Source: Fructobacillus americanaquae
Lineage (GTDB): Bacteria; Bacillota; Bacilli; Lactobacillales; Lactobacillaceae
NCBI RefSeq assembly: GCF_024029775.1
Contig: NZ_CP097122.1
Span: 372,001 to 436,000 of the forward strand
DNA: 64,000 nt
Reading direction: 5' to 3'
Shown in pieces: positions 37,045-45,487 of this stretch. The notes below the pieces were generated by a model. That model was not told the DNA's origin and made no database searches. It worked only from the letters and a program-made list of their open reading frames with translations. The position numbers and the translations under genes were made by a program. Position 1 is the stretch's first letter; every line of letters starts with the position of its first letter.

Positions 37045-38145
37045 CTAGTCTTTGATGACTGATTTGATCAAGCGATAGAACCGGTCACCGGCATCGGTGA
37101 TCCCAACAGCTGCTGCTTGAACCTTCATGGCTTCTGCCTGTTGGTCGTTTAATAGCAAAGCATCCGCAGCCTTGACCAAGGATTGGCCATTAAAATCAGG
37201 TTCCTTAATCGACAAAGCAGCTCCCGCTTCCACCAAGGCACTCGCATTTTTAGTTTGGTGGTCACCCGTCACAAACGGCGATGGCACCAAAATAGCTGGT
37301 AGACCAAGAGCCGTTAATTCGGCAATCGATGTTGCCCCTGCCCGAGAAACCAAAACATCCGCCTTTTTCATCACAGCTGGCATGTTATCAATATAAGGCA
37401 AAACTTTAATATGATCGCCAAGTGTCAGGCCCCGCTCTTGCAACAAGCGGTTAAAGTTATCAATTCGCTTTGGTCCGGCAACCAAGACAACCTGGTAAGG
37501 ACGGTCATTGAATGTTGAAATCGCATCAAGAGTCGCTAAGTTAATGGCTGGTGCACCTTGTGACCCCCCAAAAATCAACAACGTCTTTTTGTCATCCTCT
37601 AATCCATAACTCGTCCATGAAAAATCAGATTGAAGGTTCGCAACTTCCTGAGCTCTGGGATTACCAATCACCGCTGTTTTATCAACCGGGAACTGGTCCT
37701 TAGCTGCTTCAAATCCCAGTCCAATTTTGGTTGCATTTTTAGCCAAAAACTTGTTGGTCACACCAGCAACTGAGTTTTGCTCATGAATGACCGTTGGGAT
37801 GCCCATTTGTTGGGCAGCATATAAAACAGCACCGGAAACATAACCACCAGTACCAACAACGACATCCGGCTGAAAGTTCTTTAAAATTTTCTTAGCAGCA
37901 GCAGTGGCCTTCAAAAATAAATAAATCGTTTTAAAATTGGTTAACGAGAGCGAGCGCGAAAAACCTTGGACCTCCAATTGCATAAAAGGCAAGTTTGTCT
38001 TTGGCACGATCTGCTTTTCAACTCCACGGAAAGAACCAATATACAAAAATTCGGCTTCCGGTTCCTTTTTCTCAATGATTTTGGCCAAAGCTAAGGCCGG
38101 ATAAATATGGCCTCCCGTTCCACCACCTGATAACACTATTTTCAT
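37045..38145 (-). CDS. murG: UDP-GlcNAc:lipid I N-acetylglucosaminyltransferase MurG
   Basis: 366 residues, GT28. GGGTGGHIYPALALAKIIEK at the N-terminus binds the lipid carrier, VVGTGGYVSGAVLYAAQ (about 97), FGGSQGAPAIN and the C-terminal VSRAGATSIAELTALGLPAI (about 268-287) bind UDP-GlcNAc. Makes lipid II on the inner leaflet. Follows murD by 11 bases. Confidence 0.97.
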   Translation of the reverse strand: MKIVLSGGGTGGHIYPALALAKIIEKKEPEAEFLYIGSFRGVEKQIVPKTNLPFMQLEVQGFSRSLSLTNFKTIYLFLKATAAAKKILKNFQPDVVVGTGGYVSGAVLYAAQQMGIPTVIHEQNSVAGVTNKFLAKNATKIGLGFEAAKDQFPVDKTAVIGNPRAQEVANLQSDFSWTSYGLEDDKKTLLIFGGSQGAPAINLATLDAISTFNDRPYQVVLVAGPKRIDNFNRLLQERGLTLGDHIKVLPYIDNMPAVMKKADVLVSRAGATSIAELTALGLPAILVPSPFVTGDHQTKNASALVEAGAALSIKEPDFNGQSLVKAADALLLNDQQAEAMKVQAAAVGITDAGDRFYRLIKSVIKD

Positions 38146-38156
38146 CTTTGCTCTCC

Positions 38157-39512
38157 TTACCCAATCTGCAAACTATTTTTTAAGGCTTGTTCGTAAGCAT
38201 CCCCACGAATTTCAAAATTAGGATATTGATCCCAAGAAGCGGCGGCTGGTGAAAAGAGAACTACTTCTCCTGGCTTGGCCATTTGGACAGCCAATGGTGC
38301 CGCTTCTTCGACTGATTTGACAACCGTTACCGGTAAATTCAAGGAATTGGCCAAAGCCTTCACCTTATCGTGCGTTTCCCCAAAGGCAATTACCTGACGA
38401 ACATGCTTTAGGTCTGGGGCCAAGCGAGACAAGTCATCCCCACGGTCTAGTCCCCCGGCCAGCCAAACAACTGGCTGGTGAAAGGCAGATAAGGCGGCTT
38501 GCGTCGCTTCAATATCAGTTGCCTTCGAATCGTTATAATACAAGACACCCTGCTTTTTAAACAAGAATTCCAACCGGTGCTTAACGCCCGAAAAGGTCTG
38601 CAAAACATCAACGATGCCTGCTGGGTCAGCACCCGCAACCGTTGCTGCCGCGGCTGCCGCTAAAACATTTTCCAAATTAGGTTGGCCAACAAGCTTAACA
38701 TCTTTGAAAGGCATTAGTGTTTGTCCTGCAAAAATGAGATCATCGCCACGTTGATGAGCATAGGCCGCTTGGTCTTGATCATCAAAGAGCAATACCTGAG
38801 CTGCTGTCTTACTTTCAATTAGTGGCGTATCTGGTCCCTGCCCATTTAAAATCAGAAGCTGATCAGGCCGCTGGTTCTCTGTGACGTGAATCTTTGCCGC
38901 TAAGTAAGCCGTTCTCGTATGATGGAAGTCTAGATGGTTTGCAAAGACATTGGTAACCACGGCAATATCAGGCTGAATCATTGGAATCCCAACTAATTGG
39001 AAAGAAGACAATTCTAAGACAAGCGTATCTTCCTGCTTCATCGGACCAATAACCTGACAAACTGGCGTTCCAATATTACCAGCAACAACGACTTTCCCCT
39101 GTTTTGGATCGGCTTGCAGCATCTTGCCCAAAAGCGTTGTGGTCGTCGTCTTCCCGTTTGAACCGGTAACAACAATCAAACGTCCAGTAAAAGTCGACAA
39201 GGCAACAGAAACTTCAGTCAAAATTGGGATCTTCAACCGCTCCGCTTTTGCTAGCAATGGTTGTTCATAATGGATACCTGGATTTTTAACGACAAAATCA
39301 GTTCCTTCGGCCAAAGATTCTGCTTGGTCGTTTTCCAAAAAGACAACACCGGCAGCTTGCAAGGCTTTAAAATCAGCGTCTTCTTCAATTTTGTCCCGAT
39401 TGGCAACTGTGACTTGTGCACCAAGTTCTACTAGACGCTTGGCAGCGGCCTTCCCTGATTTGGCCCAACCCAACACTAATACTTGTTTGTTTTTAAAATT
39501 TAACTCTGCCAT
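38157..39512 (-). CDS. murD: UDP-MurNAc-L-alanine--D-glutamate ligase
   Basis: 451 residues. VVTGSNGKTTTTTLLGKML (about 113-131) is the Mur ligase P-loop, FANHLDFHHT follows, and YYNDSKATDIEATQAAL (about 315) and FSPAAASWDQYPNFEIRGD mark the later domains. ATG 39512 is used since AAGGAGAAGGGT precedes it; the frame runs nine codons further with no support. Confidence 0.97.
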   Translation of the reverse strand: MAELNFKNKQVLVLGWAKSGKAAAKRLVELGAQVTVANRDKIEEDADFKALQAAGVVFLENDQAESLAEGTDFVVKNPGIHYEQPLLAKAERLKIPILTEVSVALSTFTGRLIVVTGSNGKTTTTTLLGKMLQADPKQGKVVVAGNIGTPVCQVIGPMKQEDTLVLELSSFQLVGIPMIQPDIAVVTNVFANHLDFHHTRTAYLAAKIHVTENQRPDQLLILNGQGPDTPLIESKTAAQVLLFDDQDQAAYAHQRGDDLIFAGQTLMPFKDVKLVGQPNLENVLAAAAAATVAGADPAGIVDVLQTFSGVKHRLEFLFKKQGVLYYNDSKATDIEATQAALSAFHQPVVWLAGGLDRGDDLSRLAPDLKHVRQVIAFGETHDKVKALANSLNLPVTVVKSVEEAAPLAVQMAKPGEVVLFSPAAASWDQYPNFEIRGDAYEQALKNSLQIG

Positions 39513-39590
39513 ACCCTTCTCCTTTTTTCTTGAACACACAATGCTGATTTTTTATGTACAGTGGTTAACGTTATTAACCACTTTTAAATT

Positions 39591-40550
39591 CTAGTAAAAA
39601 ATGAAAACAGCCAAAATGGCCAAAACTAATCCAACTGACCAAAAGGCAATATCAATTTGCCACTCCGACCAACCAAATTTTTCAAAGGAGTGGTGAATTG
39701 GCGCCATTGGAAAGACTCGCTTATGGAAAAAGTGATAAGAAAATGTCTGAATAATAACAGACAAAGTTTCAATCACGAAGACCAAACCAATAATTAACAG
39801 TGAAATCACAGCATGCAGCAAGATCGATTCAACTGCCAAACCAGCCCCCAAGGCGAGCGAACCCGTATCGCCCATAAAAATCTTAGCCTTTGGTAAATTG
39901 AAAATCAAAAAGCCAACTAACGTTCCAATCAAAATCAGGTTAAAGGAAACCATCGCCCAATCAGCGGCCCAATAAGCCATGACTGCATAGGCACCGTAAG
40001 CAATAATGGCTAACCCACCCAAAAGGCCGTCAAGACCGTCGGTTAGGTTTGTTGCATTCGACCAACCTACTAACCAGAACCAGATAAAGATGACATAGAA
40101 ATAGCCCAAATAAACAACACCAACAACTGGTAAGTTAATAACGGCTGGCACCTTTAAGGCCCAAAGCAAGAACATCACCACCACGGCCGATAGCGTTTGT
40201 GACGCTAATTTTGGCTTAAAAGCAAAGCCATCATCGGCATGCTTCAGCAGTTTCAAAACATCATCGACAGCACCAATTAAGGCAAATGAACCAATCGCTA
40301 CTGAAAGAGTCAAAACTGTCGTAAAAGCAGTTGAATTTTCATAGGTCCTTGGCAAACAAAAAGAAACGATGATTGCCACCGAGACGAAGACGGCTCCTCC
40401 CAATGATGGTGTACCGGCCTTTTGCTGGTGGTCTGGGCCCAAGACCCGAATGACGGCCTGTTCCTTACTTTGCTTTAATTTTTTGATCACCATTGGCATC
40501 AAAAGTGCTGTGATAGCCATTCCCAAGAGGAATTCTAGTACAACTGACAT
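39591..40550 (-). CDS. mraY: phospho-MurNAc-pentapeptide transferase
   Basis: 319 residues with about ten membrane helices. Motifs: GTPSLGGAVFVSVAI, GAVDDVLKLLKHADDG (Asp pair near the active site), NLTDGLDGLLGG and MGDTGSLALGAGLA, and the HHSFEKFGWSEWQI loop. Makes lipid I from UDP-MurNAc-pentapeptide and undecaprenyl phosphate. Its ATG overlaps the pbpX stop by one base. Confidence 0.97.
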   Translation of the reverse strand: MSVVLEFLLGMAITALLMPMVIKKLKQSKEQAVIRVLGPDHQQKAGTPSLGGAVFVSVAIIVSFCLPRTYENSTAFTTVLTLSVAIGSFALIGAVDDVLKLLKHADDGFAFKPKLASQTLSAVVVMFLLWALKVPAVINLPVVGVVYLGYFYVIFIWFWLVGWSNATNLTDGLDGLLGGLAIIAYGAYAVMAYWAADWAMVSFNLILIGTLVGFLIFNLPKAKIFMGDTGSLALGAGLAVESILLHAVISLLIIGLVFVIETLSVIIQTFSYHFFHKRVFPMAPIHHSFEKFGWSEWQIDIAFWSVGLVLAILAVFIFY

Positions 40551-42694
40551 TACGTTCTCTCCTTAAAGTTGACGCTAATTTTACTTTGACCAGTCACCGC
40601 TGTACCGGCCGTCACGCTTTGCTTCTCGCCATAACCAGACCCTGTTAAGGACATTTTGACTTTTGCTAGATAGCCCCAAGACAAAACATCATTTTTCGTC
40701 CAAGAGCTAAAATCAGGAACAGTGACTGCACCGCTTGCCGTCAAGAAGACGCGCTGACCCTTAATGGCATCCTGATTTCCTTTAATTGATTGCGCCGAGA
40801 TGGTACCACTTGAACCCAAAGTTGTTACAGACAGGCCCGCATTTTGTAGTGTCTGCTCAGCTTGGCTAATCGACAAGCCCTTCACGTCAGGAACTGTGAC
40901 CTGGTTGGTCTTTGACTTAACACTATCATCCCCATCGTTTAGTGCCTGAAGTATCACTGGTCGAAAGACATTGTTCAATGTAATTTGAATGTTGGCATCT
41001 GGGAAAACCTGTGGCTGGCGAACCGCTATATACATAATATACTTTGGATTTTGTTCAGGCACAATTGCCATCACCGAATGAATATCATTTGTTAACCCAT
41101 CCAGGTACTTTCCATTCTCGGAAATCTGTGCGGTTCCGGTTTTAGCAGAAACCTGATAACCAACATCTGACAAACTATATTGTTTAGCCGTTCCATCATC
41201 GGCATTGACAACCCCGGCCATTAAAGACAAAACTTGCTTGGCAGTACTTGCTGAAATGGGATTAGCGACCTGAGTCGTCTTGCCCTGGTAAACAACTTTC
41301 CCCGTCTCCGGATTGGTGACTCGGTCAACCAGGTAAGGTTTAATTTCCTTTCCCCCATTGGCAATGGCTGTATAAGCCTGAAGGAGCTGGGCCGGGGTTA
41401 CCCGAATAGCTTGACCATAGGCCGTGTTAGCCTGATCAATTGGTTGTTCAAAAGACATTGACCCGGCTTCTTCGTTTGGTAAATCCATCCCAGTCTTTTT
41501 CAAAAAACGGAACTTATTGATATAAGATTTCCAAGTGCTAGCACCAAGAGCCTGTTCCAAATGCGCAAAACCAACGTTTGACGACCGTTCATAGGCTTGG
41601 CGGTAAGTTAAAGTACCCTCATTATTGCCAAAGGCATCGACCACCTTTTGGCCATTAATATCATAGGTTCCAGATTGATAAGTATCATTTGGATGCCACT
41701 TGCCTTCTTGAATAGCAGCCGCCAGCGTAATAGTCTTCATCGTGGAACCCGGTTCAAAGGACCCTTGATTAACCAAGTTTTCCCAAGCAGATGAGAGCCC
41801 ATCCTGCGTGTTGGGATCGAAATTTGGCCGTTGCGTAGCGGCCACAATCTTACCCGTTTTTGCTTCCATCAAAACCGCTACAGCCGACTTAGCCTTTGTG
41901 CCAGCAAAGAGAACGTCCATTCGGTTTTCAAGCGTGGCCTGCAACTTTTCATTCAACGTTAAGGTCACATTGTTCCCATTTTCAACCTGATTCTTTTTAG
42001 AAGTTTCATTCTGATTTCCAAGAGCAGTCTGGATACCATCTTTACCTCGTAAGGTATTGTTTTTAAAAGCCTCGATTCCCAAAATTCCACCCAGTATTCG
42101 CGTACCGGCAGAATTTATCGTTGAATTTGTTAAACCAATAATATGGGAGGCCATACGGTTATTCGGATAATACCGAGATGGCTGGGAACTAAACTTAATG
42201 CCAGTTAAATTTAAAGCCTTAATTTTATTATAAGTATCGACACTGAGGTTTTTCGCCTTAGGACCAAATTCGACTTGAAGCTTGTCAGAGGTCAACTGAG
42301 CATATAAGTCATCATAGCTGATGCCAAGAATACCACTAAGTTTCTGTGCCGTATCTTTCTTGTCAATCACATAGTCAGGCTTGCCTGTTTTCGTTACTTG
42401 CTTTTTATCCAAAACAGCATACATATCATAAACAGTCGAATTATCCGCCAGGACTTGACCATCCGAATCCAAAATTTGCCCACGAGTAGCCGGCACAGTT
42501 TCCTTTTGCATAAAGGCCAATCGAGTGGCAGCAGTTAGGTTATGGTGATTGACCACCTTAAAACCAGCAATCTGAAAAAGACGACCACCCATGATTAAAA
42601 TAACACAGAAAGCCCCCACAAAAAGGAGGCCACCGAAACGTTTACCATTCCGTGTTATTTTTTTCCCGAGTTGTCGTCTTTTCTTCTGCTTCAT
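40550..42694 (-). CDS. pbpX: penicillin-binding protein 2x-type transpeptidase with two PASTA domains
   Basis: 714 residues, class B PBP of the septum. One N-terminal membrane helix (FGGLLFVGAFCVILIMGGRL), a dimerisation domain, and the transpeptidase domain with STMKTI (active Ser, about 313), SSNVGF and KTGTAQ (about 530). Two C-terminal PASTA domains (about 590-712: VTVPDVKGLSISQAEQTL and TVPDFSSWTKNDVLSW). Start is four bases after the ftsL stop with no good Shine-Dalgarno site, so translation is probably coupled. Confidence 0.95.
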   Translation of the reverse strand: MKQKKRRQLGKKITRNGKRFGGLLFVGAFCVILIMGGRLFQIAGFKVVNHHNLTAATRLAFMQKETVPATRGQILDSDGQVLADNSTVYDMYAVLDKKQVTKTGKPDYVIDKKDTAQKLSGILGISYDDLYAQLTSDKLQVEFGPKAKNLSVDTYNKIKALNLTGIKFSSQPSRYYPNNRMASHIIGLTNSTINSAGTRILGGILGIEAFKNNTLRGKDGIQTALGNQNETSKKNQVENGNNVTLTLNEKLQATLENRMDVLFAGTKAKSAVAVLMEAKTGKIVAATQRPNFDPNTQDGLSSAWENLVNQGSFEPGSTMKTITLAAAIQEGKWHPNDTYQSGTYDINGQKVVDAFGNNEGTLTYRQAYERSSNVGFAHLEQALGASTWKSYINKFRFLKKTGMDLPNEEAGSMSFEQPIDQANTAYGQAIRVTPAQLLQAYTAIANGGKEIKPYLVDRVTNPETGKVVYQGKTTQVANPISASTAKQVLSLMAGVVNADDGTAKQYSLSDVGYQVSAKTGTAQISENGKYLDGLTNDIHSVMAIVPEQNPKYIMYIAVRQPQVFPDANIQITLNNVFRPVILQALNDGDDSVKSKTNQVTVPDVKGLSISQAEQTLQNAGLSVTTLGSSGTISAQSIKGNQDAIKGQRVFLTASGAVTVPDFSSWTKNDVLSWGYLAKVKMSLTGSGYGEKQSVTAGTAVTGQSKISVNFKERT

Positions 42695-42698
42695 CTGC

Positions 42699-43076
42699 TT
42701 ACTGGTTTACATTCCGAACGTTATTAGTACTCTGTTCCATATTAGCTGATTGGGCAACCTTTTCCAAGTTGTCACGATTCGTTTTTGATTGAATGTCACC
42801 ACGATAAGAGTCGTTTTCTTCTTTCACGTTGGTGACCTTCTGGGAGATCTGTTCATTTTGAGCATCGACTCGTTGCATGGTCACAGTTGTTGCCACTGTT
42901 CCCATCATTAACAGTAAGACAATCCCGGCCATAAAAATAACCAAGCCACGTTCGCGTTTTGTCCAGACGGCTGCCTGGTAGCGTTTTTTGGTCCGAACTT
43001 TTTTGGCAGACGGTGTGACGGGCTGCTCAGGTAAGGCAGTCGCCAAATTTTGATAGCGATAAGCGTTTTGTGCCAT
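42699..43076 (-). CDS. ftsL: cell division protein FtsL
   Basis: 125 residues: basic cytoplasmic N-terminus, one membrane helix (GLVIFMAGIVLLLMMGTVAT, about 44-63), then an extracellular coiled coil ending NMEQSTNNVRNVNQ. Identified by position between rsmH and pbpX and by topology. AAAGGAG precedes the ATG. Confidence 0.92.
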   Translation of the reverse strand: MAQNAYRYQNLATALPEQPVTPSAKKVRTKKRYQAAVWTKRERGLVIFMAGIVLLLMMGTVATTVTMQRVDAQNEQISQKVTNVKEENDSYRGDIQSKTNRDNLEKVAQSANMEQSTNNVRNVNQ

Positions 43077-43138
43077 TTTTGAACTCCTTTACTAGTAACT
43101 TTGCCAAACAAAAATCATCACATTGCTGATTGAAAGCG

Positions 43139-44092
43139 TTAAGAACCTTCGCGCTTCAAGCGGACAATGCCTCTTAATTGCGCCGAAGCAGATCGATGAT
43201 TTTCAGTTTGCTCTTCTTCACTTGGCTTAATCGCCTTACGTGTCAATAATTCATAGTCTGCCTGCATTTGTTCAGGCAAAAGTGGCAAACCACGTGGTAA
43301 ATCAGGTGTGGCTGCCTTCTCACGAAACATCTGCTTAATCAACCGGTCTTCTTGCGACTGGAACGAAATTGCTGAAATTCGTCCATGAACAGCCAAAAGG
43401 TCTAAAGCCTGCGTCAATGAGTCTTCAAGAGCCCCTAATTCATCATTAACGGCCACTCTCAAAGCTTGAAAGGTCCGCTTGGCCGGATGGCCCCCATGAC
43501 GTCTAGCTGGTGCTGGAATCGCCTCTTTAATGATTTCAACTAGATCAAAGGTGGTTTCAATCGGCTTTATTTCCCGCGCTTGTTCAATCTTGCGAGCGAT
43601 GGCTTTACCAAAGCGATCTTCCCCGTAACGAGTCAAAACTCGGACCAAATCTGAAAAAGGCCAATCATTGACAATTACCTTTGCTGTTAAGTCCTGACGA
43701 CGATCCATGCGCATATCCAATGGTGCATCATGGTTATAAGAAAATCCTCGGTCACCTTGGTCAAACTGAACGGAAGACACGCCCAAATCGTACAAAACAC
43801 CATCAACTTGGTCGACACCAAGGTCATTTAGGCTTTGCTTCAATGTGCGAAAATTTTGGAAAACCAAAACTAACTGACCATCAGCAATTTCTCGTTCATA
43901 CTGCTTTTGATTATGTACGATGGCGGTCTGATCTTGGTCAAAGGAATAAAGGGTCCCAGTGGTCAATTCTTTGAGAATTTCTCCAGTGTGACCCCCACCA
44001 CCCAAAGTTGCATCGACGTAAATTCCGTCTGGCTTGACCGCCAGCAATGCAACCGCCTCTTTTTGGAGGACCGTTACGTGTTCAAATGCCAT
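43139..44092 (-). CDS. rsmH: 16S rRNA (cytosine-1402-N4)-methyltransferase
   Basis: 317 residues. [20 protein letters not shown] start, [16 protein letters not shown] (SAM motif), [20 protein letters not shown] and [20 protein letters not shown] are all family hallmarks. AGGAGG lies eight bases before ATG 44092; the frame extends 12 codons upstream without support. Confidence 0.97.
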   Translation of the reverse strand: MAFEHVTVLQKEAVALLAVKPDGIYVDATLGGGGHTGEILKELTTGTLYSFDQDQTAIVHNQKQYEREIADGQLVLVFQNFRTLKQSLNDLGVDQVDGVLYDLGVSSVQFDQGDRGFSYNHDAPLDMRMDRRQDLTAKVIVNDWPFSDLVRVLTRYGEDRFGKAIARKIEQAREIKPIETTFDLVEIIKEAIPAPARRHGGHPAKRTFQALRVAVNDELGALEDSLTQALDLLAVHGRISAISFQSQEDRLIKQMFREKAATPDLPRGLPLLPEQMQADYELLTRKAIKPSEEEQTENHRSASAQLRGIVRLKREGS

Positions 44093-44156
44093 TTTAATGT
44101 CCTCCTGTTTCACACTACTCTCGTTCATTTTTTTGGTTCACGTTCAATAAATAACC

Positions 44157-44588
44157 TTAAAAATCAAAGTCAACCAATCCTTCAGCAATTTCATCAAAGT
44201 TTTCAGCAGTATCCTCGGTATAGGCCTGCCAATTTTCCTTTGACCAAATTTCAAAAGAATCACCGGCGCCCGTCACAACCACTTCTTTATCGATCTGGGC
44301 ATAGTCTTGCAGGTTACCATCAACAATGATGCGCCCCTGCTTATCAAACTCTGCTTCTTTAGCGCCGGCTAAAACAAAACGCTTAAAGGCCCGGGCTTCT
44401 TTTTTCCCAAGCGGCAAAGTGTTTAATTGTTCCTCTAAGTTTTGCCAAACCGACATCGGCATGGCCCGTAAGGCATGTTCCATCCATCGGACAATCACGA
44501 AAGATTCACCCAATTGATTTCGAAACTTAACAGGGATGGTGAGCCGACCCTTGGAGTCTAAATTATGTGAAGATTCCCCCATGAACAT
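44157..44588 (-). CDS. mraZ: transcriptional regulator MraZ
   Basis: 143 residues with two AbrB-like swapped-hairpin repeats: MGESSHNLDSKGRLTIPVKF and EAEFDKQGRIIVDGNL, each with the D-x-K/Q-G-R core. Binds tandem GTGGG-type repeats in its own promoter to repress the dcw operon; three such repeats lie just upstream. AAAGGAGG precedes the ATG. Confidence 0.96.
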   Translation of the reverse strand: MFMGESSHNLDSKGRLTIPVKFRNQLGESFVIVRWMEHALRAMPMSVWQNLEEQLNTLPLGKKEARAFKRFVLAGAKEAEFDKQGRIIVDGNLQDYAQIDKEVVVTGAGDSFEIWSKENWQAYTEDTAENFDEIAEGLVDFDF

Positions 44589-44624
44589 CGGCGCACCCTC
44601 CTTTCTTAAAGATAACTTAACAAT

Positions 44625-44654
44625 AATTTACCACATTCCCCCACATTCCTCCAC
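44625..44654 (-). promoter_or_regulatory. MraZ binding repeats (three 10-bp units)
   Basis: Minus strand GTGGAGGAAT, GTGGGGGAAT, GTGGTAAATT in tandem with exact 10-base period, 37-66 bases upstream of mraZ. This matches the known MraZ box layout of TGGGN units separated by five bases. Confidence 0.85.
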
Positions 44655-44685
44655 TCTTCTCGTAATTTTTTTTAAAATGTTGGTA

Positions 44686-44728
44686 ATAAAAAAAGCTTAA
44701 ACCCTAAAAAATTAGGATTTAAGCTTAG
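44686..44728 (-). terminator. terminator upstream of mraZ
   Basis: Minus strand AAGCTTAAATCCTAA-tttt-TTAGGGTTTAAGCTT followed by T5; ends the DUF3397 gene and insulates the dcw operon. Confidence 0.9.
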
Positions 44729-44741
44729 TGGGGAATCGACC

Positions 44742-45083
44742 CTATCTTTTTAAAATCACAGCTAGAACACACAAGGCAAGCATCAAAATAATCCCAAGTA
44801 TGCCAGTCGCCTGCCAATACCGATGGCAAAAGAAAGCCAGTCGTTGGCGGTGCCACAAAGCAATCGAATTCCAAATTGCCCCAATTAACAGCCATACAAC
44901 TAAAATAGCTAACAAATCAGATCGATAAAAGGCCGCACCCCAAGTCAAATGTGCGAAAACAAAAGTCGGAATGACAGCAAGGTCCAAGACACCAATTTTT
45001 GGAAAAGCGCGATAAAAAAGTCGCCACAAAATAATTAAAAAGAAAATGGCTAACCAAATTGCAGGCCAATAAAACCACATCAT
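44742..45083 (-). CDS. DUF3397 family membrane protein
   Basis: 113 residues with about four hydrophobic helices and short charged loops (WRLFYRAFPKIGVLDLAVIP). This position directly upstream of mraZ is typical for DUF3397 proteins in Lactobacillales; function unknown. ATG 45083 is used because AAGAGGTG precedes it; the longer frame to 45131 lacks a site. Confidence 0.75.
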   Translation of the reverse strand: MMWFYWPAIWLAIFFLIILWRLFYRAFPKIGVLDLAVIPTFVFAHLTWGAAFYRSDLLAILVVWLLIGAIWNSIALWHRQRLAFFCHRYWQATGILGIILMLALCVLAVILKR

Positions 45084-45191
45084 AACATTCACCTCTTTGT
45101 CAACTTTACCAAGGTCAGTTGAGAATTTCAATTTCTTTCATCTATATGTTATGATACATTTAAATTACTCAGGAGAATGTTGCTACCAATC

Positions 45192-45428
45192 ATGGCCAAG
45201 AAAAAAGCAAAGAAAAAAGTAAGTCAAACACCCATTCAAAAAAATGCAAACGTTGATACCGAACTGCAAGATGAAGTTATCCGTCAATTAAATAAACGAC
45301 CAATCCCAAAGGTTGAAAAGAAAAAGAAGAGTAAGTTCCAGATTTGGACTTGGATCATGTCAATCTTTATGGTGATTGTCATGGCCGGTTCCGTTATCTA
45401 TGCCGCCATCGCTGCCATTGGCCACTAA
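45192..45428 (+). CDS. DUF4044-like small membrane protein
   Basis: 78 residues: very Lys-rich N-terminus (MAKKKAKKKVSQ), a charged region, and one C-terminal membrane helix (IWTWIMSIFMVIVMAGSVIY). This matches DUF4044 proteins found near the dcw cluster. AGGAG is 16 bases before this ATG; alternative starts at 45177 (ATG) or 45180 (TTG) lie nearer to it, so the start is uncertain. Divergent from the DUF3397 gene. Confidence 0.75.
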   Translation: MAKKKAKKKVSQTPIQKNANVDTELQDEVIRQLNKRPIPKVEKKKKSKFQIWTWIMSIFMVIVMAGSVIYAAIAAIGH

Positions 45429-45432
45429 AAAA

Positions 45433-45474
45433 AATAAAAAAAACGCCGACTAATTGCTATGGTCGGCGTTTTTT
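45433..45474. terminator. bidirectional terminator
   Basis: AACGCCGAC-(11)-GTCGGCGTT with A and T runs, between the convergent DUF4044 and fakA genes. Confidence 0.9.
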
Positions 45475-45487
45475 ACGTTAAATAATT

